Assembly (NCBI GenBank): GCA_030039615.1
Contig: JASHVF010000273.1
Coordinates: 1 to 25,880, forward strand
Source of the DNA: Gammaproteobacteria bacterium
GTDB lineage: Bacteria; Pseudomonadota; Gammaproteobacteria; Steroidobacterales; Steroidobacteraceae
Direction: 5' to 3'
DNA: 25,880 nt
Shown here piece after piece: positions 1 to 7,466 of this stretch (the first letter of the stretch is position 1; each line of letters opens with the position of its first letter). The notes under the pieces were generated by a model. That model had not been told where the DNA came from. It was given only the letters and a program-made list of their open reading frames with translations, and made no database searches. Position numbers and translations under genes: made by a program.

Positions 1-2687
1 GCGAGCAGCGCCTCGAACAGGTCGCGGTCCTCGCGGCCGCTCGCGCGCCAGCGCTTCAGCAGATCCACCTGCATCAGGTTCATGGGATCGACGTAGGGGT
101 TGCGCAGCCGGATGGAGCGCTGCATGGTCGGGTCCGAGTCGAGCAGCGCAGCCGTGCCCTTGATGGCGAGCAGCCGCTCGCGGGCCGCCTGATACTCGGC
201 GCGGATGCCGCCGGCGAAGCGCCGCAGCGGCTCGGCGGCGAGCTCCTCGTAGTACTGCGCGATCTCGAGGTCGGCGCGCGCCAGCATGGTCTCGATGTCA
301 TCGAGGAGGTTGCGCATGAAGAACCAGCGTGCGTAGATCTCCCGCAGACGCGGCAGCGAGAAGCGCTCGAGCACCGCACCGAGGCCGGCGCCCGCCCCGT
401 ACCACTCCGGCAGCATATAGCGTGTCTGCGACCAGGCGAATACCCACGGCACCGGCAGCAGCGTCTCGAGACCTTCGCCCTCGGCGCGATGCACGGGGCG
501 CGAGCCGATCTGCATGCGCTCGATCACGTCGATCGGCGTGATGGCGCGGAAGTACTCGTAGAAGGCCGCGTCCTGATACACCAGGCGCCGGTAGGCCGCG
601 CGGCTCTCGGCGGCGAGCAGCGCCGCGCACTCGAGATGCGCCGGCTCGTCGGCGGCCAGCGTGCCGCGCCGCTGCGCGGCCGTGATGAGCGACAGCGCGT
701 TGAAGGCCCGCTCCAGCGTGCGCATGGCGATCGGCCGCAGGCCATAGCCCTGCTTCACCGTGGCACCCTGCTCGCGCACGCGCAGCACGCCGTCGATCGC
801 GCCGCTCGGCGCCGCCTTCACCAGCGCCTCGATGCGCCCGCCGCCGCGCGCGATGCTGCTGCCGCGCGCGTGGAATACCACCGTCTGCTCGCCGGCCGCG
901 CCGAGTACCCGCGCCAGCTCGCGCTGCGCCTCGTGGATGAGTACGCGCGAGGCGCACGGGCCGGCCTGCTTGTTGCTGTCGGAATAGCCCACCACCACGC
1001 ACTGCCGCCGTGCGCGTGCCTGCACGTGCCGCCGGTAGAGCGGATCGGCGAGCAGCTCCTGCATGGTCGCGCCGCAGGAGCCGAGCGCCTCCTCGGATTC
1101 GAACTGCGGTGCGATGTCGAGCGCCACCTCGCCGGTGCGCTTGTCGTAGGCCGACGCCCAGCGCGCCAGCAGCAGCGCCGCCAGTACGTCGTCGGCGCCG
1201 CTGGCGCCGCTCACGATGAAGTAGCCGATGGCCTCCGCCCCATAGCGGTGCCGGCTCTGGACGATGGCCTCGAACACCGCGAGCGAGCGCTTGCCGAGGG
1301 CGTCGAGCTCGCGCACCGGGCCGCGGTCACGCGTCAGCGCCTGCGCCAGCAGGTCGCGCCGCTCGCGGCTGTCGCGACTCAGCCAGGCGGCGTCGTCGAA
1401 GCCGTAGGCGATCACCTGGTGCAGCACGCTCGCGTGCACCCGCACGTCGAGTGCGGCGAGGTGAAAGCCGAAGGTATCGATGCGCCGCAGCAGCCGTTCG
1501 ACGTAGAACAGTCCGGCGTTGGCGCCCTTGTTGGCGCGCAGGCTGGCGGCGATCAGCGCCACGTCGGCGCGGAACTGCTGCGGCCCCTCGTAGCCCGCCG
1601 CGCGCCCGTCGTAGGCGTGGCGCAGCCGCTCGCCGATCTGCGCCAGGAAGAGCCGATAGGGCATGCGCTCGTGATGCACGTGCGGGGCGTCGCGCGCCGC
1701 CGGCAGCAGCGTGGTGTAGCGCTCGATGCGCTTTTGCAGCTCGGCCGATATGCCGACGCGGCTCGCGCTCTGCGACAGGCGCTGCGCCAGGCTCTGGCAC
1801 TCGGCGAAGTAGCGGTTGACCAGCGCCTGCTGCTGGCGCGCCAGGCTCTCGCGGATGGTCTTGGCGTGCACGTCGGGATTGCCGTCGGTATCGCCTCCGG
1901 CCCACGAGCCGAAGTGCAGGATCGCCGGAATCCGCAGCGTCGCCGGGTCGGCGCCGTACACCTTGGCGAGCGCTTGCGCGATCTCCTCGTAGAATCCCGG
2001 TACGGCCTGGTAGAGGATCTCGAGCAGGTAGAACAGGATCTGCTCGCGCTCGTCGGCCACGCTGAGCCGCTCGCGCGGCAGCTCCTCGGTCTGCCAGGCC
2101 GCGGTCATCTCCATGCGGATGCTGCTCCACAGGTTGCGCTGCTGGGTCGGCGTGAGCGCCGGGTCGAGGCGCTCGAGCAGCCGCTGCGCGATGCGCTGCT
2201 GCTTGCGCAACAGCGTGCGGCGGTTCGCGTCGGTCGAGTGGGCGGCGAACACCATGCCGATCGACAGACCGCCGATCAGCTCGAGCACCGCCTCGAGCGA
2301 CCAGCCGTCGCGCTTCAGGGCGGCGACGGCGTCCTCGACACCCTCGGGCTGCGGGCGCTCACTGTCCTTGACGAAGTAGTCGCGGCGCCGCCGGATGCGA
2401 TGCACCTTCTCGGCGAGATTGACCGCCTGGAACCAGCTGGAGAAGGCCCGCACCAGATCGCGCGCCAGCGCCGGCGGCCGGTCGCGTACGCAGGCGGCGA
2501 GCTCGACGCGCGAGGCGCTCTCGCCGGCGCGCCCGCGGATCGCGGCCAGGCGGTCGAGCTCCACCAGTTGAAACAGCTGCTCGCCGCCCTGTTCGCGCAG
2601 GATCTCGCCCACCAGCGCGCCGAGCGCGCGCACGTCGTCGCGCAGTGGCTCGTGCTTGGGCGGAAAGTGGATGTCGCCGCGGTTCAC
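1..2687 (-). CDS. ppc: Phosphoenolpyruvate carboxylase (partial, C-terminus beyond left edge)
   Basis: Carboxylates PEP with bicarbonate to oxaloacetate, the anaplerotic feed of the TCA cycle; cytosolic. 895 codons are visible, so only a short C-terminal piece is missing. GTG at 2687 is chosen because it overlaps the upstream stop as GTGA; no ATG lies near. Seen in order: GGLSIGMVFAAHSTDANRRT with the catalytic-type His at about residue 150, GGDTDGNPDVHAKTIRE, FGFHLAALDVR, FES, VGYSDSNKQAG (Lys about 573), then FHARGSSIARGGG (His 606, Arg 608, Arg 614) and GYGLRPIAM. The catalytic His, Lys and Arg residues known from E. coli PEPC are all present. Two normally rigid motifs differ: TAHPTE reads AAHSTD, and the HGRGGSIGRGG-type mobile loop reads HARGSSIARGG. 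Family identity is very secure; kinetic consequences are unknown. Confidence 0.96.
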   Translation of the reverse strand, partial: MNRGDIHFPPKHEPLRDDVRALGALVGEILREQGGEQLFQLVELDRLAAIRGRAGESASRVELAACVRDRPPALARDLVRAFSSWFQAVNLAEKVHRIRRRRDYFVKDSERPQPEGVEDAVAALKRDGWSLEAVLELIGGLSIGMVFAAHSTDANRRTLLRKQQRIAQRLLERLDPALTPTQQRNLWSSIRMEMTAAWQTEELPRERLSVADEREQILFYLLEILYQAVPGFYEEIAQALAKVYGADPATLRIPAILHFGSWAGGDTDGNPDVHAKTIRESLARQQQALVNRYFAECQSLAQRLSQSASRVGISAELQKRIERYTTLLPAARDAPHVHHERMPYRLFLAQIGERLRHAYDGRAAGYEGPQQFRADVALIAASLRANKGANAGLFYVERLLRRIDTFGFHLAALDVRVHASVLHQVIAYGFDDAAWLSRDSRERRDLLAQALTRDRGPVRELDALGKRSLAVFEAIVQSRHRYGAEAIGYFIVSGASGADDVLAALLLARWASAYDKRTGEVALDIAPQFESEEALGSCGATMQELLADPLYRRHVQARARRQCVVVGYSDSNKQAGPCASRVLIHEAQRELARVLGAAGEQTVVFHARGSSIARGGGRIEALVKAAPSGAIDGVLRVREQGATVKQGYGLRPIAMRTLERAFNALSLITAAQRRGTLAADEPAHLECAALLAAESRAAYRRLVYQDAAFYEYFRAITPIDVIERMQIGSRPVHRAEGEGLETLLPVPWVFAWSQTRYMLPEWYGAGAGLGAVLERFSLPRLREIYARWFFMRNLLDDIETMLARADLEIAQYYEELAAEPLRRFAGGIRAEYQAARERLLAIKGTAALLDSDPTMQRSIRLRNPYVDPMNLMQVDLLKRWRASGREDRDLFEALL

Positions 2688-3070
2688 CCGCTGTTCCAGC
2701 GGTTGGCGCGCGCCGCGAAGTCCGCACGCTGCGGGCGCACCACGCAGAAGCGCTGCCCGGTGGGCGCCTCCATCACGTACCAGCTGCGCACCGGGCCGAC
2801 GCGCCGCGCGCCCAGCTTCTCGAGGCGGGCCACCTCGGCCTCGATGTCGTCGGCCTCGATGTCGAGGTGCACGCGGCTCTCGTGCTGCACCCGCTGCACC
2901 TCGAGGTGCGGCTGATCGTCGGCGGTGGCGAGCAGCCGGTACTGCTCATCCTCCGGCGCCGCCGAGGGGCGCAGCGCGAGCCCGAGCGCCTCGCTCCAGA
3001 AGCGCGCGGCCGCCTCGAGGTCGTCGCTGCGACAGTCGATGATGAATCCGGCGAGTCGGCTCTTGTGCAT
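2684..3070 (-). CDS. VOC-family (glyoxalase-like) protein
   Basis: A 128-residue single-domain protein of the vicinal oxygen chelate superfamily (Glyoxalase_6-like). N-terminal MHKSRLAGFIIDCRSDDLEAA and the segment around RVHLDIEADDIEAEVARLEKLGA are typical of the second beta-alpha-beta-beta-beta repeat, and WYVMEAPTGQRFCVV is the usual C-terminal strand with its gly-gln turn. These folds bind a divalent metal and act in glyoxalase, dioxygenase or drug-resistance reactions; this subgroup has no assigned substrate. ATG at 3070 is preferred over extended frames running to 3178, because the homologous part begins there; the upstream Shine-Dalgarno is weak. Its stop overlaps the PEP carboxylase GTG by 4 bp, implying translational coupling. 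No functional link to PEPC is known. Confidence 0.85.
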   Translation of the reverse strand: MHKSRLAGFIIDCRSDDLEAAARFWSEALGLALRPSAAPEDEQYRLLATADDQPHLEVQRVQHESRVHLDIEADDIEAEVARLEKLGARRVGPVRSWYVMEAPTGQRFCVVRPQRADFAARANRWNSG

Positions 3071-3162
3071 GGGAAGTTCCGGCACCTGCGGCGGCGGTGG
3101 TGCGCACATTGTAGCGCCGCGAGCCGGTCGCATAGCGCCGCCGCTCCCGGTAACATCGGCGC

Positions 3163-4884
3163 GTGGCTCGCCCCGCACTGATCCGGCTGGTTGCGCTCCT
3201 TGCGGGATCGATGCGCGCTCTCTCGGCCCCCAGCCTGGCCGACACGCCGGCCGACCTCGTGTTACTGCACGGCAGGATCCACACCCAGGATGCGGGCCGG
3301 AGCATCGCGCAGGCCCTCGCGGTCCGTGGCAACACGATCATCGCCGTAGGAACCGATGAGTCGGTGAGCCCTTACATCGGGGCGCGCACTCGCGCCCTCG
3401 ACCTGCGCGGTCGGGTCGTGCTCCCGGGCATCATCGACGCACACGTGCATCCGGCCGAAAGCGCCCAGGATCTCGACAAGTGCAGCCTGCACGATGAGTC
3501 CCTCTCACCCGCGGACATCAAGCGAAAGGTGGCCGCGTGCCTCAGGGAGGAGCCGGCCCGACACGCACCATGGTTCGAGGTCGTCATGGTGAATGCGTCG
3601 GCGCTGACGCTCACGCGAGCGGATCTCGATGAAATGTCGGCGCGGCGGCCGCTGCTCCTCGAAAGCGACGATGGGCACACCGCCTGGGCCAACTCGGCGG
3701 CGCTGCGCGCCGCCGGCATCGATGCGCGCCGCAGGGACCCCGTCGGCGGGCGCATCGAGCGCGATGCCGACGGCCGTCCCACCGGTACGCTGCGCGACGT
3801 GGCCGCCGAGATCGTGGCCGCCGCGAAGCCCGCGCCCAGCCTCGCTTTCGAGGCCGGACTGCTCGATCGGGCATTGCGGGCGATGCGCGCGAGCGGCATC
3901 ACCTCCGTGCAGGACGCGGATACCGACGAGCATCTGATGCGTCTCTACAAGCGGCTCTATGACGAGCACCGCCTCGACATGCGGGTACGTGCCAGCTTCG
4001 GGCTGAAGCGTACCGACCGCTCGGCCGCGACCCTGATCGGCGAGGCGGGCAGATTCCGCACGCGCTGGGCCATCGACCCGGAGCATTTGCGCGCCGACGC
4101 GATCAAGATCTTCGCCGACGGCGTCATCGAGCATCCCTCGCAGACGGCGGCACTGCTCGAGCCCTACCTGGATGCCGCGGGGCGCCCGACCGCGGATCGC
4201 GGTCCCACGTACTATCCTCAGGAGCACCTGAACGCCATCGTCGCGGCGGCAGACGCCGCCGGCTTCACCGTGCACGTTCACGCGATCGGCGATCGTGCGG
4301 TGCGCTCCGCGCTCGATGCCTTCGCCTATTCACGACAGCGCAACGGAGCGCTCGACAACCGCGATCAGATCGCGCATCTGGAGCTGGTCGATCCGCAGGA
4401 CTTCGCGCGCTTTCACGCGCTCGGCGTGATCGCCAATTTCCAGCTGCTGTGGGCCGAGCGTGACCCCTATATCGTCGCGGGCACGCTCGCCTACATCGGG
4501 CCGGAGCGCTCGCGCTACCTCTATCCGGCGCGCTCGCTGCTCGATGCGGGCGCATTGATCGCGGGCGGCAGCGACTGGGGCGTGAGCAGCTTCGATGCCT
4601 TCGAGGCGATGGAGCACGGCGTCACCCGCTGCGAGGCGCGCGGCCGCGAGCCGCTGCTCCCGGAGCAGAGCCTGCCGCTGCAGGTGATGCTCGATGCGTA
4701 CACGATCAACGCCGCCTACGCGCTCAAGCAGGAGCGCTTCACGGGGAGTCTGGAGAGCGGCAAGCGCGCCGATTTCATCGTCATCGACCGGGACATCTTC
4801 GCGATCGACCCGTTCACCCTGCATGAAACGCGTGTCGACCTGACCTATCTCGACGGACGCGAGGTGTACGCCGCGGCGCGTTGA
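3163..4884 (+). CDS. Exported amidohydrolase, YtcJ / amidohydrolase-3 family
   Basis: A 573-residue metal-dependent hydrolase of the YtcJ-like branch of the amidohydrolase superfamily; substrate unknown, probably an amide, N-acyl or cyclic imide compound. N-terminal beta-sandwich segment (LVLLHGRIHTQD), then the TIM-barrel metal site: D92-A-H94-V-H96 (DAHVHP), Lys315 in DAIKIFADG, His371/His373 in VHVHAIGDRA, His405 in IAHLEL and Asp471 in GGSDWG. The C-terminal ESGKRADFIVIDRDIF segment is characteristic. The first 27 residues (MARPALIRLVALLAG, ending around SLADTP) resemble a signal peptide, supporting the GTG start at 3163; ATG at 3211 is the alternative and would remove most of the signal. 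Divergent from the VOC gene across 92 bp, which must hold both promoters. No convincing Shine-Dalgarno was seen. Confidence 0.9.
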   Translation: MARPALIRLVALLAGSMRALSAPSLADTPADLVLLHGRIHTQDAGRSIAQALAVRGNTIIAVGTDESVSPYIGARTRALDLRGRVVLPGIIDAHVHPAESAQDLDKCSLHDESLSPADIKRKVAACLREEPARHAPWFEVVMVNASALTLTRADLDEMSARRPLLLESDDGHTAWANSAALRAAGIDARRRDPVGGRIERDADGRPTGTLRDVAAEIVAAAKPAPSLAFEAGLLDRALRAMRASGITSVQDADTDEHLMRLYKRLYDEHRLDMRVRASFGLKRTDRSAATLIGEAGRFRTRWAIDPEHLRADAIKIFADGVIEHPSQTAALLEPYLDAAGRPTADRGPTYYPQEHLNAIVAAADAAGFTVHVHAIGDRAVRSALDAFAYSRQRNGALDNRDQIAHLELVDPQDFARFHALGVIANFQLLWAERDPYIVAGTLAYIGPERSRYLYPARSLLDAGALIAGGSDWGVSSFDAFEAMEHGVTRCEARGREPLLPEQSLPLQVMLDAYTINAAYALKQERFTGSLESGKRADFIVIDRDIFAIDPFTLHETRVDLTYLDGREVYAAAR

Positions 4885-4953
4885 CCGGGAGCCTGCGACG
4901 CATGTCGGGCGCCTTGGGTTACCATAGCGGCGGCGAGGGATCGAAACCGGCAC

Positions 4954-6984
4954 ATGCAGAGCCTCCCGACCGAACTTGCGCGTAGCGCGCTGGATGCCGC
5001 GCCTGACGCCATGATCATCATCGATGAGTCAGGCGCGATCCGCTTTGCCAACCGACAGGCATCGGCGCTGTTCGGCTATCCGCACGAGGATATCATCGGC
5101 AGGCCGGTCGAATATCTGATGCCGGAGCGCTTTCGCAAGCGCCACCTGTCGCTGCGCGAGGCGTACGCCAGCAGTGCGCGCCTGCGCCCGATGGGTGCGG
5201 GGCTGAGCCTCTTTGGACGGCGATGCGACGGTACGGAGTTTCCGGTCGAGATCAGCCTCAGCCCCATCGATGACGGGGGTCGCGTGCTGGTGGCTGCGGC
5301 AATACGCGATGTTACGGATCGCAAGCGCGTCGAGGCCGAGCTCAGCGCACAGCTCGAGGATATGCGCGACCTGCGCGACATGAGCGCACGGCTCGTCGAG
5401 GCGGCCGATCTCCCCGGGATCCTCGAGGAGGTTCTGGACGCCAGTATTGCCCTGCTGGGGGCGGATTTCGGCAACATTCAGCTGTGCGATCCGGCGACGG
5501 GGATGCTGAAGATCGTGGCGCAGCGCGGATTCTCCCCGGCCTTTCTCGAGCACTTTGCCAGCGTCGATATCAATGAGCCGTCGGCCTGCGGCCGCGCGCT
5601 GCGGGCCGGCGAGCGAGTCATCATCGAGGATGTCGCAGCGGAGCCGGGCTATCTGCCCCATCGCGACATCGCGGCGCGCAGCGGCTACCGGGCCGTTCAG
5701 TCGACCCCGATTCGCGGCCGTGAGGGGATCGTCAGGGGGATGCTGTCCACGCATTTTCGCAACCCGCATCGTCCCTCGGACCGGGAACTGCAGCTGACGG
5801 ATATTTATCTGCGTCTGGTCGCCGAGCTCGTCGCGCGCGCTCAGGACGAAGAGGTCGTGCGCTCGGCGCGCGATCTGGCCAATCGGGCGAACCAGGCGAA
5901 GAGCCGCTTCCTGGCGACGGCCAGCCACGATCTGCGGCAGCCGCTGCAGACACTTTCGCTCCTCAACGGAACGCTGCGCCGGATCTCGATGGATCCGGCG
6001 GGCAAGGAGGCACTCGCGCAGCAGGAGCTGGCGATCTCGAGCATGTCGCGACTTCTCAATGCGCTGCTCGACATCAGCAAACTCGAGTCGGGCGCCGTGA
6101 AACCCGATCCCACCGACTTCACGGTCGGCGTACTGTTCGAGGAGCTGCGGCAGGAGTTCGCAGGCCTGGCGAACAACAAGGGCCTGACGCTCAGGGTGAT
6201 GGCCTGCGAGGATTCGGTCCACAGCGACCCTTCGCTCGTCGGACAGATCCTGCGCAACCTGATCGCGAACGCCATCAAGTACACGCGCGCCGGCTGGGTG
6301 GCGTTGCGTTGCGAGCACGAGCCGGCCTGCGTACGCATCGAAGTCCTCGATACCGGCATCGGCATACCCGCGGAGCAGCTGCGCTACATCTACGACGAGT
6401 TCTACCAGGTCGGGGTCCCCCCCAACACCACGCGCGAAGGCTACGGCCTGGGCCTGAGCATCGTGCAGAGGCTGGTGGCTCTCCTCGAGGTCAAGCTGGA
6501 GGTGCAGTCGGAGGTCGGCAAGGGCTCGATGTTCGCTCTTACATTGCCGGCCAGTCAGGGAGCAGCACGCCCGTCGGCTCGTATCGAGCCGGAACCGCCG
6601 GCCAGTCAGCGGCAGGCGCATGACCGCGTTCTCCTGGTCGAGGACGATCCGGCGGTACTCGGAGCGACCCGAATGCTGTTGAAGAGCGATGGCTATGAGG
6701 TCATCGCGGCGGCCACGATGAGAGAGGCGTTGCAGCGGGTGAGAGAAGACGTGCGCATCGATTTGCTCGTGACCGACTACCACCTGGGCGATGGGGAGAC
6801 GGGCACCGAGGTGATCGCCGCGCTGCGCGCGGAACTTGGCCGAGGGCTCAAGGCCGTGCTCATGACGGGCGACACATCGTCCGCGATCAAGGAGCTCCCG
6901 CGCGATCCCCTGGTGCGCGTGGTGAGCAAACCGGTCAACGCGGACGATCTGCTGGCCATGCTCCGTGCGTTGATGGAGTCCTGA
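4954..6984 (+). CDS. Soluble hybrid sensor histidine kinase (PAS-GAF-HisKA-HATPase-REC)
   Basis: A 676-residue cytosolic signalling kinase without membrane segments. PAS domain about residues 7-125 (AMIIIDESGAIRFANRQASALFGY), a short coiled-coil linker, GAF about 150-290, then the H-box ATASHDLRQPLQTL with phospho-acceptor His325. The HATPase N-box is LIANAIKYT (Asn439), the G1 box is DTGIGI (Asp466) and the G2 box is GYGLGLSIV. A fused receiver domain starts near residue 553 (VLLVEDDPAV) with phospho-acceptor Asp608 in LLVTDYHLGDG and a conserved Lys in VSKPVN. The HDLRQPL H-box occurs in a subgroup of soluble hybrid kinases. The chain ends with the receiver, so the final output is through protein contact or another regulator. 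ATG 4954 directly precedes the PAS domain. No response-regulator gene with a DNA-binding output is adjacent. Confidence 0.95.
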   Translation: MQSLPTELARSALDAAPDAMIIIDESGAIRFANRQASALFGYPHEDIIGRPVEYLMPERFRKRHLSLREAYASSARLRPMGAGLSLFGRRCDGTEFPVEISLSPIDDGGRVLVAAAIRDVTDRKRVEAELSAQLEDMRDLRDMSARLVEAADLPGILEEVLDASIALLGADFGNIQLCDPATGMLKIVAQRGFSPAFLEHFASVDINEPSACGRALRAGERVIIEDVAAEPGYLPHRDIAARSGYRAVQSTPIRGREGIVRGMLSTHFRNPHRPSDRELQLTDIYLRLVAELVARAQDEEVVRSARDLANRANQAKSRFLATASHDLRQPLQTLSLLNGTLRRISMDPAGKEALAQQELAISSMSRLLNALLDISKLESGAVKPDPTDFTVGVLFEELRQEFAGLANNKGLTLRVMACEDSVHSDPSLVGQILRNLIANAIKYTRAGWVALRCEHEPACVRIEVLDTGIGIPAEQLRYIYDEFYQVGVPPNTTREGYGLGLSIVQRLVALLEVKLEVQSEVGKGSMFALTLPASQGAARPSARIEPEPPASQRQAHDRVLLVEDDPAVLGATRMLLKSDGYEVIAAATMREALQRVREDVRIDLLVTDYHLGDGETGTEVIAALRAELGRGLKAVLMTGDTSSAIKELPRDPLVRVVSKPVNADDLLAMLRALMES

Positions 6985-7009
6985 GCATCCCCGCCATCGC
7001 CGCCGGGAT

Positions 7010-7279
7010 TCAGCCGATCTCGAATCCCGCCCGGGTGAGTGTGTAGATGCGCTGGGCCGGATCGAGAATGACCCACCCCTGCTGCGTCGCGTATCTCAAC
7101 CCGGCCCTGATATCTTCGACCGCCAGCCCGCGAGCCTCGAACGCGGTACGCAGAGATCTCTCATAGGCGAAATCACCGGGCCGCAGCTTCAGATCCTCGA
7201 CCAGCGATTCGAGCATCTCTCTGGCGACGCGTTCCGCAACGGCAGGGATCCCGGCAGAAAAGCGGCTGACGTCATCCAT
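7010..7279 (-). CDS. Small winged-helix-like hypothetical protein
   Basis: An 89-residue protein not assigned to a named family. ATG at 7279 is preceded by a purine-rich GGGGGTG Shine-Dalgarno about 4-5 bases upstream, which supports both its reality and its start. Predicted as an alpha-helical N-terminus (ERVAREMLESLVEDL) followed by helix-turn-helix-like segments (SLRTAFEARGLAVEDIRAGLRYATQQGWV) and a short beta wing (ILDPAQRIYTLTRAGFEI). That is the layout of small winged-helix proteins. It could bind DNA or be a protein-interaction module; I cannot assign a target. It converges on the hybrid kinase with a 25-bp gap. No antitoxin or toxin partner is visible. Confidence 0.7.
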   Translation of the reverse strand: MDDVSRFSAGIPAVAERVAREMLESLVEDLKLRPGDFAYERSLRTAFEARGLAVEDIRAGLRYATQQGWVILDPAQRIYTLTRAGFEIG

Positions 7280-7439
7280 TGCGCACCCCCGACCACATAC
7301 AGTGGAGCGGCACGCAGGCTAGCCAGGGTAACTACGGGCGTGGACGGCTTCAAAGAGCCGACCGGCAAGAGCGCCGTCAGCCCGGACACTGTGCGCGCAA
7401 TCGTCCGCATACGCAAACCGTCGCCTGAGAGTTGCGCCG

Positions 7440-7453
7440 GCCGGGCGCCCGGC
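7440..7453. other. GC-rich perfect palindrome downstream of antiporter
   Basis: GCCGGGCGCCCGGC is a perfect 14-bp palindrome lying 13 bases past the antiporter stop. It could fold as a hairpin or act as a symmetric protein site. There is no T-tract on either side, so it is not a standard intrinsic terminator, and in such GC-rich DNA it may be chance. The rest of the 187-bp gap 7280-7466 shows nothing else recognisable beyond room for the promoter of the 7010-7279 gene. Confidence 0.3.
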
Positions 7454-7466
7454 TGTTCTGTGCCGG

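Noticed and set aside
489..2915. 808-codon plus-strand open frame opposite PEP carboxylase
   Set aside because: Shadow of high GC third-codon bias; Arg/Ala/Leu/His/Gln-rich translation without domains, while the opposite strand is an unmistakable PEPC.
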